Assembly: GCA_023410055.1 (NCBI GenBank)
Contig: JAEYQK010000088.1
Span: 1-64,000, forward strand
From: Acidobacteriota bacterium
GTDB lineage: Bacteria > Acidobacteriota > Terriglobia > Terriglobales > Acidobacteriaceae
Length of the DNA: 64,000 nt
Reading direction: 5' to 3'
Part shown: positions 43,015 through 50,460 of the stretch, piece after piece
Numbering within the stretch: position 1 is the first letter of the stretch
Layout of the letters: every line of letters begins with the position of its first letter
Notes under the pieces: model-generated
What the model was told of the DNA's origin: nothing
The model's input: the letters and a program-made list of their open reading frames with translations, nothing else
Databases searched by the model: none
Translations under genes and position numbers: made by a program

Positions 43015-44053
43015 TGGGGGCTCCTGATGCGGAATTCTGTAACAGTTCACGCGCGGCAGAGAGAACTTCATCGGATGTGATCGAGAGCATGGCTTCGTCC
43101 GGTGCAGCGCGTCGCGAATGATTGGTAACGCTTTCAGCACGGCGGAGCACGATGGCCCTTGTGCCGAACGGTCCGTTGCGCGCCGGATCCGTCGGCCCGA
43201 AAATGCCAACTACAGGAACCCGCAGCGCGGCAGCCAGATGCATCGGCCCCGTGTCGCCTCCGACGAACAGGCTTGCCCGCCGTGTGATCGCGATCAGTTC
43301 CGAGATCGAGCACGGAACCGCCACCGCAGCTCCATCGCTCGCACCGACCACGGCGTTCGCCAACGATTCTTCCGCCGGACCGAAGTTGATAACCGAGCGC
43401 AGTCCCAGCTCGCGCAATCCGCGCGACACCGCAGCGTAGCTCTCGGTCGGCCAGCACTTCGCTCCCCATCCCGCGCCGGGATTGATGATCGCGAAGCGCT
43501 CAATCGCTTGCTGTCTCAAAACGTTGTCGGCCCACTTCTCGGCAGTCGCATCAATCGGCAGAAGCTGCGCCGACTCCGACACCCTCTGAGCTCCTGCCGC
43601 AGCAGCCAACTCCAGATTCTGCTCGATGACGTGAGTGCGCGTCGTCAGAATCTTTTTCGTGTAGAACAGCGTCGCTCCACTCTCGCGCGTCTTCCGGAAG
43701 CCGAGGCGCGTTGATGCACCACTCAGTTGCGCAAGCAAGCCCGACTTCCATGCTCCCTGGAAATCGATGGCAACATCGTATTGCGCTTCTCGGATCGATT
43801 TCAGCGCTGCCCGCGCTTCCTTGCGTGTCTCACCCGAAAGCGGTGCCTTCCGCCAGGCTCGCGTGTTCACCGTGTGAATCGCATCCACAACAGTGTAGGG
43901 ACGGGGCTGTGCCCCGTCCGCCTTCCGCGCGGAAAGCAACTCCACCCAGCGCTCTTCAATTGCCCAGCCGATGGTCGCCTCAGGATGTGCGGCACGCAAC
44001 GCGGCAACGGCAGGAAGCGCATGGATCACGTCGCCCATGGCGCCGAGGCGCAC
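43007..44053 (-). CDS. ADP-heptose:LPS heptosyltransferase (GT9)
   Basis: A 348-residue glycosyltransferase family 9 enzyme that adds heptose to the LPS core at the inner membrane. RLGAMGDVIHALPA is the N-terminal signature. INPGAGWGAKCWP and FVGGDTGPMHLAAALRVPVVGIFGPTDP (key part GGDTGPMHLAAA) mark the ADP-heptose site. An insert ADGAQPRPY near residue 45 is encoded by a palindromic repeat (43893-43920). The start is unclear: GTG 44053 leaves out the first strand (LRILIV), which a CTG at 44068 would restore. It follows rfaE2 and precedes the ICMT-like gene. Confidence 0.85.
   Translation of the reverse strand: MRLGAMGDVIHALPAVAALRAAHPEATIGWAIEERWVELLSARKADGAQPRPYTVVDAIHTVNTRAWRKAPLSGETRKEARAALKSIREAQYDVAIDFQGAWKSGLLAQLSGASTRLGFRKTRESGATLFYTKKILTTRTHVIEQNLELAAAAGAQRVSESAQLLPIDATAEKWADNVLRQQAIERFAIINPGAGWGAKCWPTESYAAVSRGLRELGLRSVINFGPAEESLANAVVGASDGAAVAVPCSISELIAITRRASLFVGGDTGPMHLAAALRVPVVGIFGPTDPARNGPFGTRAIVLRRAESVTNHSRRAAPDEAMLSITSDEVLSAARELLQNSASGAPNA
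43893..43920. repeat. GGGACGGGGCTGTGCCCCGTCC palindrome, copy 3 (inside a coding sequence)
   Basis: Identical over 28 bases to 5575-5602. It is read in frame inside the heptosyltransferase gene and encodes ADGAQPRPYT. This is the clearest sign that the element moves or is copied. Confidence 0.9.
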
Positions 44054-44082
44054 GATCAGGATACGCAGGTTGGGGCCCGGGG

Positions 44083-44577
44083 TCAGCGCTGCGACTCCAG
44101 GGCGCGGCTGCGCTCTTTCAGAAACTCCGTTGTCGAGTGGTCTTTCGGATCGCCGACGATGGCGACACGCCCGCCATACGAACGTACAAGGTCGCCCTCG
44201 GGGACGCTGGCCTCTGTGTAGTCAGTTCCCTTGGCTTGAACGTCCGGACGTATCTCGCTGATCAGCGCGCGGGGATCAGGCTCTCCGAAGATCACGACGG
44301 CATCAACGTCAGCCAGCGCCGCGATGATTTCGGCGCGTTCGTTCTCGGGCATAGCGGGCCGCCCCTCGCCCTTCAGCCTACGAACCGATTCATCTGAATT
44401 GACCGCCACAACGAGTCGCCCACCGAGCGACTTTGCTCCGTGCAGATAGCGAACGTGCCCCACGTGCAGCATGTCAAAACACCCATTCGCGAGCGTGACG
44501 GACTCTCCTGCCCCGCGCCACGCGGCGACGCGGTCGCGCAACTCGGCGCGAGTGACGATTTTGTCGATGTAGGTCAA
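44083..44577 (-). CDS. rfaE2: D-glycero-beta-D-manno-heptose 1-phosphate adenylyltransferase
   Basis: A 164-residue nucleotidyltransferase. NGCFDMLHVGHVRYL holds the HxGH motif, and VNSDESVRRLKG and AKGTDYT are family-typical. It activates heptose phosphate with ATP to ADP-heptose for the core. It lacks the RfaE1 kinase half, so that step is elsewhere. It heads the LPS-core operon, 29 bases before the GTG start of the heptosyltransferase. Confidence 0.92.
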   Translation of the reverse strand: MTYIDKIVTRAELRDRVAAWRGAGESVTLANGCFDMLHVGHVRYLHGAKSLGGRLVVAVNSDESVRRLKGEGRPAMPENERAEIIAALADVDAVVIFGEPDPRALISEIRPDVQAKGTDYTEASVPEGDLVRSYGGRVAIVGDPKDHSTTEFLKERSRALESQR

Positions 44578-44647
44578 AGCTGGATTGTATCAAGAAGAGG
44601 GGGTGGGAGGGCGTCCGGAGGTAACCTGAGAACATGCCCCCGGCGAA

Positions 44648-44681
44648 ACCGGTCTGTTACGGAACTCTGCAACAGACCGGT
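44648..44681. terminator. Hairpin between the MBL gene and rfaE2
   Basis: ACCGGTCTGTT / AACAGACCGGT form a perfect 11-bp stem with a 12-base loop. It lies 22 bases after the MBL gene stop on the minus strand. No T tract follows, so terminator, attenuator or repeat are all possible. Confidence 0.5.
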
Positions 44682-44703
44682 GATGCCGGCGGCAGCAATT
44701 GCA

Positions 44704-45609
44704 CTACTTTGCTGCGCTCGCGTCTTTGGCGTTCACGCTCTTGTAGACCCACTCCGTGAACTGCGGCATTTTGACGAAGCCGTTCAGCTTTTCGTATTTG
44801 GCCAGCACGTTCTCGGACTTCATCTGGTCGAGTGTCTTGCCCTGCTTCATAGCGGCGCGAACGAGTTCTGCCGTGTCACGCAGGAAGGCAGTGTATTCCT
44901 TCATCTGCGCCGCGGTATACATCGGGCCGTGTCCGGCGATGAATTTTGTGTCAGGCGGAACCATGGCAACAACCTTGTCGACAGCGTCGGCCAATGCCAG
45001 AACGTTTCCTCCACCGTCCATGTCGATCACCGGGAACATGCCGGAGAAGAGCTCGTCGCCCATGTGCACCACGTTCTCTTTCACGAACCATACGACGCCA
45101 TCGCCATCGGTGTGCCCACTCGCGGATGGATGAACGAAGCGCACCTCTTCACCGCCCATATACAGACACATTCCGTTATCGAATGTAACGATCGGCCATG
45201 CCTCGGGAGCCATGGCTTTGACTTGGCGCCCGAGCACTGTCGATTCCGCCGAAAGATGTTTGCGTACATTCTGTTGGGCAATGATCGTGGCTTCCTTCGA
45301 GAGTCCCTCGTTCGAGCCAACGTGGTCGTAGTGATGATGCGTGATTAACACGTACTTGATCGGCTTGTCGGTCACCGACTTGATGGCGGCGCGGATCTCA
45401 GCGGCAATGGGCTGTGTTCCCGTGTCGACTAGCAGTACGCCTTCGCCCGTTACGAGAAAGGCCATGTTGCCGCCGCTTCCGGTAAGCGTGTAGAGATTAT
45501 CGGCAACCTTGGTTGTGGTCAGCTCGACCGGCTTTGGCGCGGCCTGCTGGGCGATTGCAAATCCGGCGATGAATAGAATGAGGGAGAGAACAAAGACTTT
45601 CTTCAACAT
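44704..45609 (-). CDS. Exported MBL-fold metallo-hydrolase
   Basis: A 301-residue protein. ATG 45609 is chosen (GAGG close upstream) over the TTG at 45621. A signal peptide ends near AIAQQ. The metallo-beta-lactamase motif HHHYDH is in ITHHHYDHVGSN, with the later HPSASGHTDGDGVVWF region and Asp in VIDMDGG. GHGPMY near the end is a further ligand. Substrate unknown; a beta-lactamase role is not shown. Confidence 0.85.
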   Translation of the reverse strand: MLKKVFVLSLILFIAGFAIAQQAAPKPVELTTTKVADNLYTLTGSGGNMAFLVTGEGVLLVDTGTQPIAAEIRAAIKSVTDKPIKYVLITHHHYDHVGSNEGLSKEATIIAQQNVRKHLSAESTVLGRQVKAMAPEAWPIVTFDNGMCLYMGGEEVRFVHPSASGHTDGDGVVWFVKENVVHMGDELFSGMFPVIDMDGGGNVLALADAVDKVVAMVPPDTKFIAGHGPMYTAAQMKEYTAFLRDTAELVRAAMKQGKTLDQMKSENVLAKYEKLNGFVKMPQFTEWVYKSVNAKDASAAK

Positions 45610-45680
45610 GATGCCTCGCAAAACGAGATTTAGAGACTTGGATCCGCGAAGAACTCAATAGTACACCGGAACTCCCCTAT

Positions 45681-45720
45681 CTCAATGGCCCGATGACCCG
45701 ATCACCCAATGGCTCGATAG
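45681..45720. repeat. Degenerate CCCGAT-type repeat, copy 3
   Basis: CAATGGCCCGATGACCCGATC followed by ACCCAATGGC. It lies between the divergent MBL and deoxynucleoside kinase genes. Confidence 0.55.
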
Positions 45721-45792
45721 TGTTTACTCATCCCGCAATTGCTTCCTGCCGCAATGCGCGATATTCTTCGACGCAGTTCGATGTTGTGAGCC

Positions 45793-46458
45793 ATGGCCAA
45801 TCTCTTTGAAGCACCGCGCTATATAGCCCTCGAAGGACCGATCCGCGTCGGCAAAAGCACGCTCACGCGCATCATTGCCGACCGGTTGCACGCCCAACAA
45901 ATCATCGAACCGGACGACAACCCTTTCCTGAAGCCCTTCTACGACGGCGAACCCGGCTCGGCGTTCCAGGCGCAGTTCTGGTTCCTTGTGCGACGATTCG
46001 AGCAACTCAGAGCCCTCGACATGAACGGTCAGGCTCGTCGCGCCATCGTCGCCGACTATATTTTCGAGAAAGACAAGCTCTTCGCCTACCTGAATCTCAA
46101 CGACGCCGAACTCGACGTCTACAACCGCTACTACGAGATGTTCCAAAAGCAGGTACCCACGCCCGATCTTGTCATCTACTTGCAGGCGACGCCCGAGGTG
46201 CTGAAGAAGCGGCTAAAGAAGAAGAAGGCGCCGGGCGAAGCCGCCATCAACGAGGACTACCTGGAAGAAGTCGTGAAGGCCTACGAACACTTCTTCTTCC
46301 ACTACTCGGCCTCCGACCTGCTCGTGGTCAACACCTCCGAAATCGATTTCGTCGACCACAACCAGGACCTGCAAGAGCTGTTGAAGAAGCTCGACGAACC
46401 TATCCGCGGAACACAGTACTTCCTGCCACTCGGCGGAGGGGCAGTGGAAGGAAAGTAG
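45793..46458 (+). CDS. Deoxynucleoside kinase
   Basis: A 221-residue cytoplasmic kinase of the dNK/dGK/dCK family. The P-loop is GPIRVGKSTL (an Arg replaces the usual Gly-x at the fourth position), and YLQATPEVLKKRLKKK is the ERS/LID-like region. It phosphorylates deoxynucleosides from salvage. The substrate preference (purine or pyrimidine) is not visible. The next gene on the strand begins 14 bases later. Confidence 0.87.
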   Translation: MANLFEAPRYIALEGPIRVGKSTLTRIIADRLHAQQIIEPDDNPFLKPFYDGEPGSAFQAQFWFLVRRFEQLRALDMNGQARRAIVADYIFEKDKLFAYLNLNDAELDVYNRYYEMFQKQVPTPDLVIYLQATPEVLKKRLKKKKAPGEAAINEDYLEEVVKAYEHFFFHYSASDLLVVNTSEIDFVDHNQDLQELLKKLDEPIRGTQYFLPLGGGAVEGK

Positions 46459-46472
46459 GCGCAAACGACCTG

Positions 46473-46937
46473 ATGAACACAGACCCCTCTCCGAGCCTGC
46501 TAAAAGAATCTGCTGTTTACGCTACGAAGCGCTTGCTGATGGCTGCTGGCGTCTTGCTCGGGGCTTGTTGTGTGCTGGTTGGGATCTTCTATTTCATCTC
46601 CCGCGACATGTGTGGCAATGACGTGGTACGCGAGGTGGTATCGCCAGACGGCAAACAGAAAGTGGTGGTTTTTGAGCGGAGTTGCGGAGCTACTACTGGA
46701 TTCAGCACACAAATGTCCATCGTCCAGGCTCGTAAGAAGCTGGATAACGAGGGAGGAAACGCCTTCGTGGCAGATTCAAGTCACGGTGCTGTCGAGGTGA
46801 ACAGCAGAGGCGTCATCGATGCCGATGTCCATTGGATCGACAACAACACGGTCGAAATCAGTTATCCTGTCGGGGCGCGTATCTTTAGGAACAATTCACA
46901 GGTGGGGAGCGTTAGTGTGAGATATACAGCTAAGTAG
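46473..46937 (+). CDS. Single-pass membrane protein, DUF5412-like
   Basis: A 154-residue protein with one membrane segment (LLMAAGVLLGACCVLVGIFYFI, key part VLLGACCVLVG, about 22-43). The outer domain has SPDGKQKVVVFERSCGATTGFST, of which VVFERSCGATTG resembles DUF5412. A Cys pair may form a disulfide. Function unknown. It follows the kinase closely. Confidence 0.6.
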   Translation: MNTDPSPSLLKESAVYATKRLLMAAGVLLGACCVLVGIFYFISRDMCGNDVVREVVSPDGKQKVVVFERSCGATTGFSTQMSIVQARKKLDNEGGNAFVADSSHGAVEVNSRGVIDADVHWIDNNTVEISYPVGARIFRNNSQVGSVSVRYTAK

Positions 46938-46954
46938 CTGAGGGGTGCAAGGCC

Positions 46955-47923
46955 TTGCTATCGAACCTACATCTTTGCCTGTTGCTCGTTGCCCTCTTTG
47001 CCTTTCCAGCCTTGGCTCAGACACCTTCTCGTGCAGACAAAAATGCTGCGCTCCGCTATCGCAGTGCATTCTCGCTGATGAGCACCAGCACAGTCAGCGA
47101 TGCTGAAATTGGCCGCATGGAATCCGTGGCCAACGGCAAAGCACAATGGGACGAAGCGACACTCGGAAAGATCGTTGACGCCAACGAACAAGCGGTGGAG
47201 ATGATGGTGCGCGGGGCGTCAATGCCGTATTGCGAGTGGGGCGTTGACCGCGAAAATGGCTGGACGGGAAACGCTTCAATGATCATGCCTGCCCGATCGC
47301 TTGCCCGACTTAATGCCCTGACTGCACACAGGCTTGCGGCGCGCGGGGACAGCAAAGGCGCAACACGCCACTTGCTTGCTGGCATACGATTTACGCGCGA
47401 TCTTGCGCAAAACACGCCTTTGATTAACGCCTTGGTTGCAAGGGCCATTCTGCCTTACGACTTGAATTCGGCAGTTGTACTATTTCAGTCCGGGCGGATC
47501 ACGGCAGCGGACAAGGCGTCCCTTGTAAAGGTCGTACGGGCGCTGCCTCCCGATGTATTCGACTGGAGCCGGACTGTATACGTCGAAATGGATGGCATTC
47601 GCAATGGGCAAGCCCTACTAAAGAAGTCGAGCGATCCCAAGAAGCTCATTGCGGATCTCGGCAAGGATCCGAACCTATATGGAAGCGATCCGCGTCCGAC
47701 CGAAAAGGACCTCTTGGAGTTTGATTCGACTATGCGCGAGGCTGTCAGGGTCTTTGCGATGCCTTCAGCGCAGGCTGAGGACGGGATTCGCTTGTTGAAT
47801 GCCAGGGTGCAGAAGCTGAGCCCCATTACTCGCGATGCTTTGCGCTGGTTCGATACAGCACACAAGGCCCGCAAAGAAGTGGAGGAGCTTCGGAGCGCAT
47901 TCTTGAAGAAAGCGTCAAGCTGA
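46955..47923 (+). CDS. Exported helical protein of unknown function
   Basis: A 322-residue protein with a signal peptide (cleavage near ALAQT). The start is TTG 46955, with AGGGG about nine bases upstream. The rest is mainly helical (LARLNALTAHRLAARGDSKGA, HLLAGIRFTRDLAQ) and may be a tetratricopeptide-like solenoid. I do not recognise the family. It follows the 46473-46937 gene with a short gap. Confidence 0.6.
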   Translation: MLSNLHLCLLLVALFAFPALAQTPSRADKNAALRYRSAFSLMSTSTVSDAEIGRMESVANGKAQWDEATLGKIVDANEQAVEMMVRGASMPYCEWGVDRENGWTGNASMIMPARSLARLNALTAHRLAARGDSKGATRHLLAGIRFTRDLAQNTPLINALVARAILPYDLNSAVVLFQSGRITAADKASLVKVVRALPPDVFDWSRTVYVEMDGIRNGQALLKKSSDPKKLIADLGKDPNLYGSDPRPTEKDLLEFDSTMREAVRVFAMPSAQAEDGIRLLNARVQKLSPITRDALRWFDTAHKARKEVEELRSAFLKKASS

Positions 47924-48002
47924 CTTCGGAGCAGAACCGTGAGGACAGCCCGCTTCTATCCTGGCAGCGGGAACGAGCTTGCGGCAACTAATAGCCTAAC
48001 AG

Positions 48003-48416
48003 TCAGAAAAACACTTCCGGCGACACGTGAAAGCGTTCGCTGAGGCGGCGAATCTGCTCTTTGTTCAGCTCTCTCTTGCCGTTCATGATCTCCGAGACAA
48101 TGCTCGGAGTCCCGAAAACGTCCACTAAGTCGCGCTGCTTCAGGCCGTGCTGTTCCATCAGGAATGACAGTACATCGCGTGGCGATGCTTTCGGCAGTTT
48201 GTAAGCGCGCTCCTCATAGTCTTCGATTAGCAATGTGAGGAGGTCGGCAAGATCCTTTTCCTCAGGAGTGAGTTGTCCGCTGCGCTGGTCGAGATCGCTC
48301 AAAACCTGAAGGAAGTACTCGTTCTCCTCGTCCGTGCGAATCACCCTGGGAGAAACCTTCGCCAGCAAAGCAGCATATGCCGAGTTGTGGGTTTGTTTCA
48401 CCTCTACATTATGCAC
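48003..48416 (-). CDS. HigA-like helix-turn-helix protein, no toxin partner seen
   Basis: About 137 residues. The C-terminal half is a Cro/C1-type HTH (LKQRDLVDVFGTPSIVSEIMNGKRELNKEQIRRLSERF, key part GLKQRDLVDVFGTPSIVSEI), like HigA antitoxins. GTG 48416 is preferred, with GAGG eight bases upstream; TTG 48434 and GTG 48401 are possible. Antitoxins of this kind normally sit beside a toxin gene, but neither side holds a HigB or RelE-like frame. It may be an orphan regulator. Confidence 0.65.
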   Translation of the reverse strand: MHNVEVKQTHNSAYAALLAKVSPRVIRTDEENEYFLQVLSDLDQRSGQLTPEEKDLADLLTLLIEDYEERAYKLPKASPRDVLSFLMEQHGLKQRDLVDVFGTPSIVSEIMNGKRELNKEQIRRLSERFHVSPEVFF

Positions 48417-48561
48417 GGACGCTGCCTCGTCCAACTCTCATCCCAGACGCAAGTTGGCTTGTCGGTTTTTCCACTCCCTCTGTCCTCCCTGCATCCAAAG
48501 GACTACAATGGATTGGTAACAGGCTCTATCCGCCTGCTGCGGAAGGGCACTGGAGGCAAAT

Positions 48562-49464
48562 GTGAGCGTTGTACCCATCCGGCATCAGTCGAAAGTCACG
48601 ACCTCGTCCATTCAAGAGAAGAAACTCAATCACCAGCCCATCACGTGCCTGACTGCGTACGATTACGCCAGTGCGCGCCTGGTGGACGAAGCCGGCATCG
48701 ACCTGATCCTGGTCGGCGACTCGCTCGCCCAGGTCATGCTCGGCTATGACAACACCCTGCCCGTCACGATGGAAGAGATGCTGCACCACGCGCGTGCCGT
48801 CCGCCGCGGGGTGAAGCGTGCCCTCATTGTTGGGGACATGCCCTTTTCCTCCTATCACATCGACTGCAAGGAAGCCCTGCGCAATGCAGCCAGATTCGTG
48901 AAGGAAGCTGGCGCCGAGGCCGTTAAGATCGAGGGCGGCGAGAAGCGCTCGCACATGATCAGCAAGATCGTGGACGCCGAAATCCCCGTGATGGGGCACA
49001 TCGGATTGACGCCGCAGTCGGTGAACGCCATGGGCGGATACAAGGTGCAGGGCAAGACGCTGAACGCCATTGAACAACTCATGCGCGATGCCAAGGCGCT
49101 GGAGCGGGCGGGAGCGTTCTCGGTCGTGCTCGAAGGTATTCCGCGTGAAGTCGCGACCATGATCACCGAAGAGCTGAAGATTCCCACGATCGGCATCGGC
49201 GCCGGTCCGGATTGCGACGGCCAGATCCTTGTCTATCACGACCTGCTCGGGTACTCGTTCGGACAACCAGCTAAGTTCGTTCGCCGCTACGCCGACCTGA
49301 ATAGCATCGTGACGACCGCGCTTCAGGCTTATAAGAACGACGTCGAAGGCGGCAGCTATCCGGCAGATGCCGAGTCGTATCATCTACCAAAGGACACGGC
49401 TGCTGGACTCGACACCGTTCTGACGCGCAAGCGGGCGATGAAGCGCGACTACGTCGGAGACTAA
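48562..49464 (+). CDS. panB: 3-methyl-2-oxobutanoate hydroxymethyltransferase
   Basis: A 300-residue enzyme of pantothenate synthesis: it adds a hydroxymethyl group from methylene-THF to 2-oxoisovalerate. ITCLTAYDYASA, DLILVGDSLAQVMLGYD, VVGDMPF-type IVGDMPFSSYH and AVKIEGGE are the family motifs. GTG 48562 follows GGAGG by five bases. The extra C-terminal tail (beyond about 275) is short. It is followed by panC. Confidence 0.96.
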   Translation: MSVVPIRHQSKVTTSSIQEKKLNHQPITCLTAYDYASARLVDEAGIDLILVGDSLAQVMLGYDNTLPVTMEEMLHHARAVRRGVKRALIVGDMPFSSYHIDCKEALRNAARFVKEAGAEAVKIEGGEKRSHMISKIVDAEIPVMGHIGLTPQSVNAMGGYKVQGKTLNAIEQLMRDAKALERAGAFSVVLEGIPREVATMITEELKIPTIGIGAGPDCDGQILVYHDLLGYSFGQPAKFVRRYADLNSIVTTALQAYKNDVEGGSYPADAESYHLPKDTAAGLDTVLTRKRAMKRDYVGD

Positions 49465-49470
49465 ACATTT

Positions 49471-49551
49471 GATGATTTGTTGATTTGATGACTTGATGAT
49501 CTATGATCGTGTTTCAGATCAACAAATCATCAAGTCAACAGATCAACAAAT
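49471..49551. repeat. Long inverted repeat between panB and panC
   Basis: GATGATTTGTTGAT and ATCAACAAATCATC pair around the middle, with further partial copies (TTGATGACTTGATGAT and CAAGTCAACAGATCAACAAATT). It could form a large hairpin in the pan mRNA and leaves no visible ribosome site for panC. Confidence 0.6.
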
Positions 49552-49554
49552 TGC

Positions 49555-50418
49555 ATGCGAATCCTTCATACAATCCCCGAAACCCAAGCTGTCTGCCGCC
49601 AGGCGCGCCGTGATGGCAAGCGCATCGGGCTCGTGCCCACGATGGGCGCGCTTCACGAGGGGCACATATCGCTCGTGAAGGCCGCACGCGCGCAGACCGA
49701 GTTTGTCATCGCTTCGATCTTCGTCAATCCGCTTCAGTTCGGGCCCAACGAAGACTTCGCCAAGTATCCACGCACGTTCGAGCACGATTGCCAACTGCTC
49801 GAGTCTGAGGGCGTGGCAGCAGTGTTCGCGCCGACGCCAGAGGAGATGTATCCGAAAGACGCGGCTACGTTCGTCGAGGTGGAAGGTCTACCGCAGAAGC
49901 TTGAAGGGCGCACGCGCCCCACGCACTTTCGTGGCGTGACCACCGTCGTCAACAAGCTATTCAACATCGTGCAACCTGACCGCGCCTTCTTTGGACAGAA
50001 AGATGCGCAGCAGGTCGTCATCATCCAAAAGATGGTGAGCGATCTCAACATGGACCTCGACGTCGTTGTCTGCCCCATCGTGCGCGAACGCGACGGGCTC
50101 GCCTTGAGTTCGCGCAACCGCTATCTCAGCGACGAGCAGCGCCGACAAGCGCTGGTCCTCAACCGCGCCCTCATGCGTATTCAGAACGATGCCGACCGCG
50201 GCGAGAGCTGTGCAGCCAAGCTGATTGAGTCCGGCAAGTCGGTTGTCGCGGAAGAACCGCAAGTTCGCCTGGACTATCTAGAGATTGTCGATCGCGAATC
50301 GCTCGATCCCGTGGACGACATTTCACGCGGAGCGCTGGTCGCTGTCGCGGCGTTCGTTGGCCCTACGCGCCTGATCGACAACATCGTCCTGCACGGCGCC
50401 GGTGTTGGCAGACGCTAG
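49555..50418 (+). CDS. panC: Pantothenate synthetase
   Basis: A 287-residue enzyme that joins pantoate and beta-alanine with ATP. PTMGALHEGHISLVKAAR, VASIFVNPLQFGP, the FFGQKDAQQ region and RERDGLALSSRN are hallmarks. ATG 49555 directly follows the inverted repeat and lacks a clear ribosome site, so translation may be coupled to panB or use another signal. Acts in the cytoplasm. Confidence 0.96.
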   Translation: MRILHTIPETQAVCRQARRDGKRIGLVPTMGALHEGHISLVKAARAQTEFVIASIFVNPLQFGPNEDFAKYPRTFEHDCQLLESEGVAAVFAPTPEEMYPKDAATFVEVEGLPQKLEGRTRPTHFRGVTTVVNKLFNIVQPDRAFFGQKDAQQVVIIQKMVSDLNMDLDVVVCPIVRERDGLALSSRNRYLSDEQRRQALVLNRALMRIQNDADRGESCAAKLIESGKSVVAEEPQVRLDYLEIVDRESLDPVDDISRGALVAVAAFVGPTRLIDNIVLHGAGVGRR

Positions 50419-50460
50419 GAACTCGGCTAATATCTCCGGTGTCTATACGTATGTAAGCTG

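Noticed and set aside
44704..45609. MBL protein as a true beta-lactamase
   Set aside because: It has only the general MBL fold motif; no feature specific to antibiotic hydrolysis is visible.
48562..49464. Start of panB at an ATG two bases upstream (48560)
   Set aside because: It is out of frame; GTG 48562 has the right spacing to GGAGG.
49466..49554. CRISPR-like direct repeats between panB and panC
   Set aside because: The words are inverted and irregular in length; no spacers and no cas genes.
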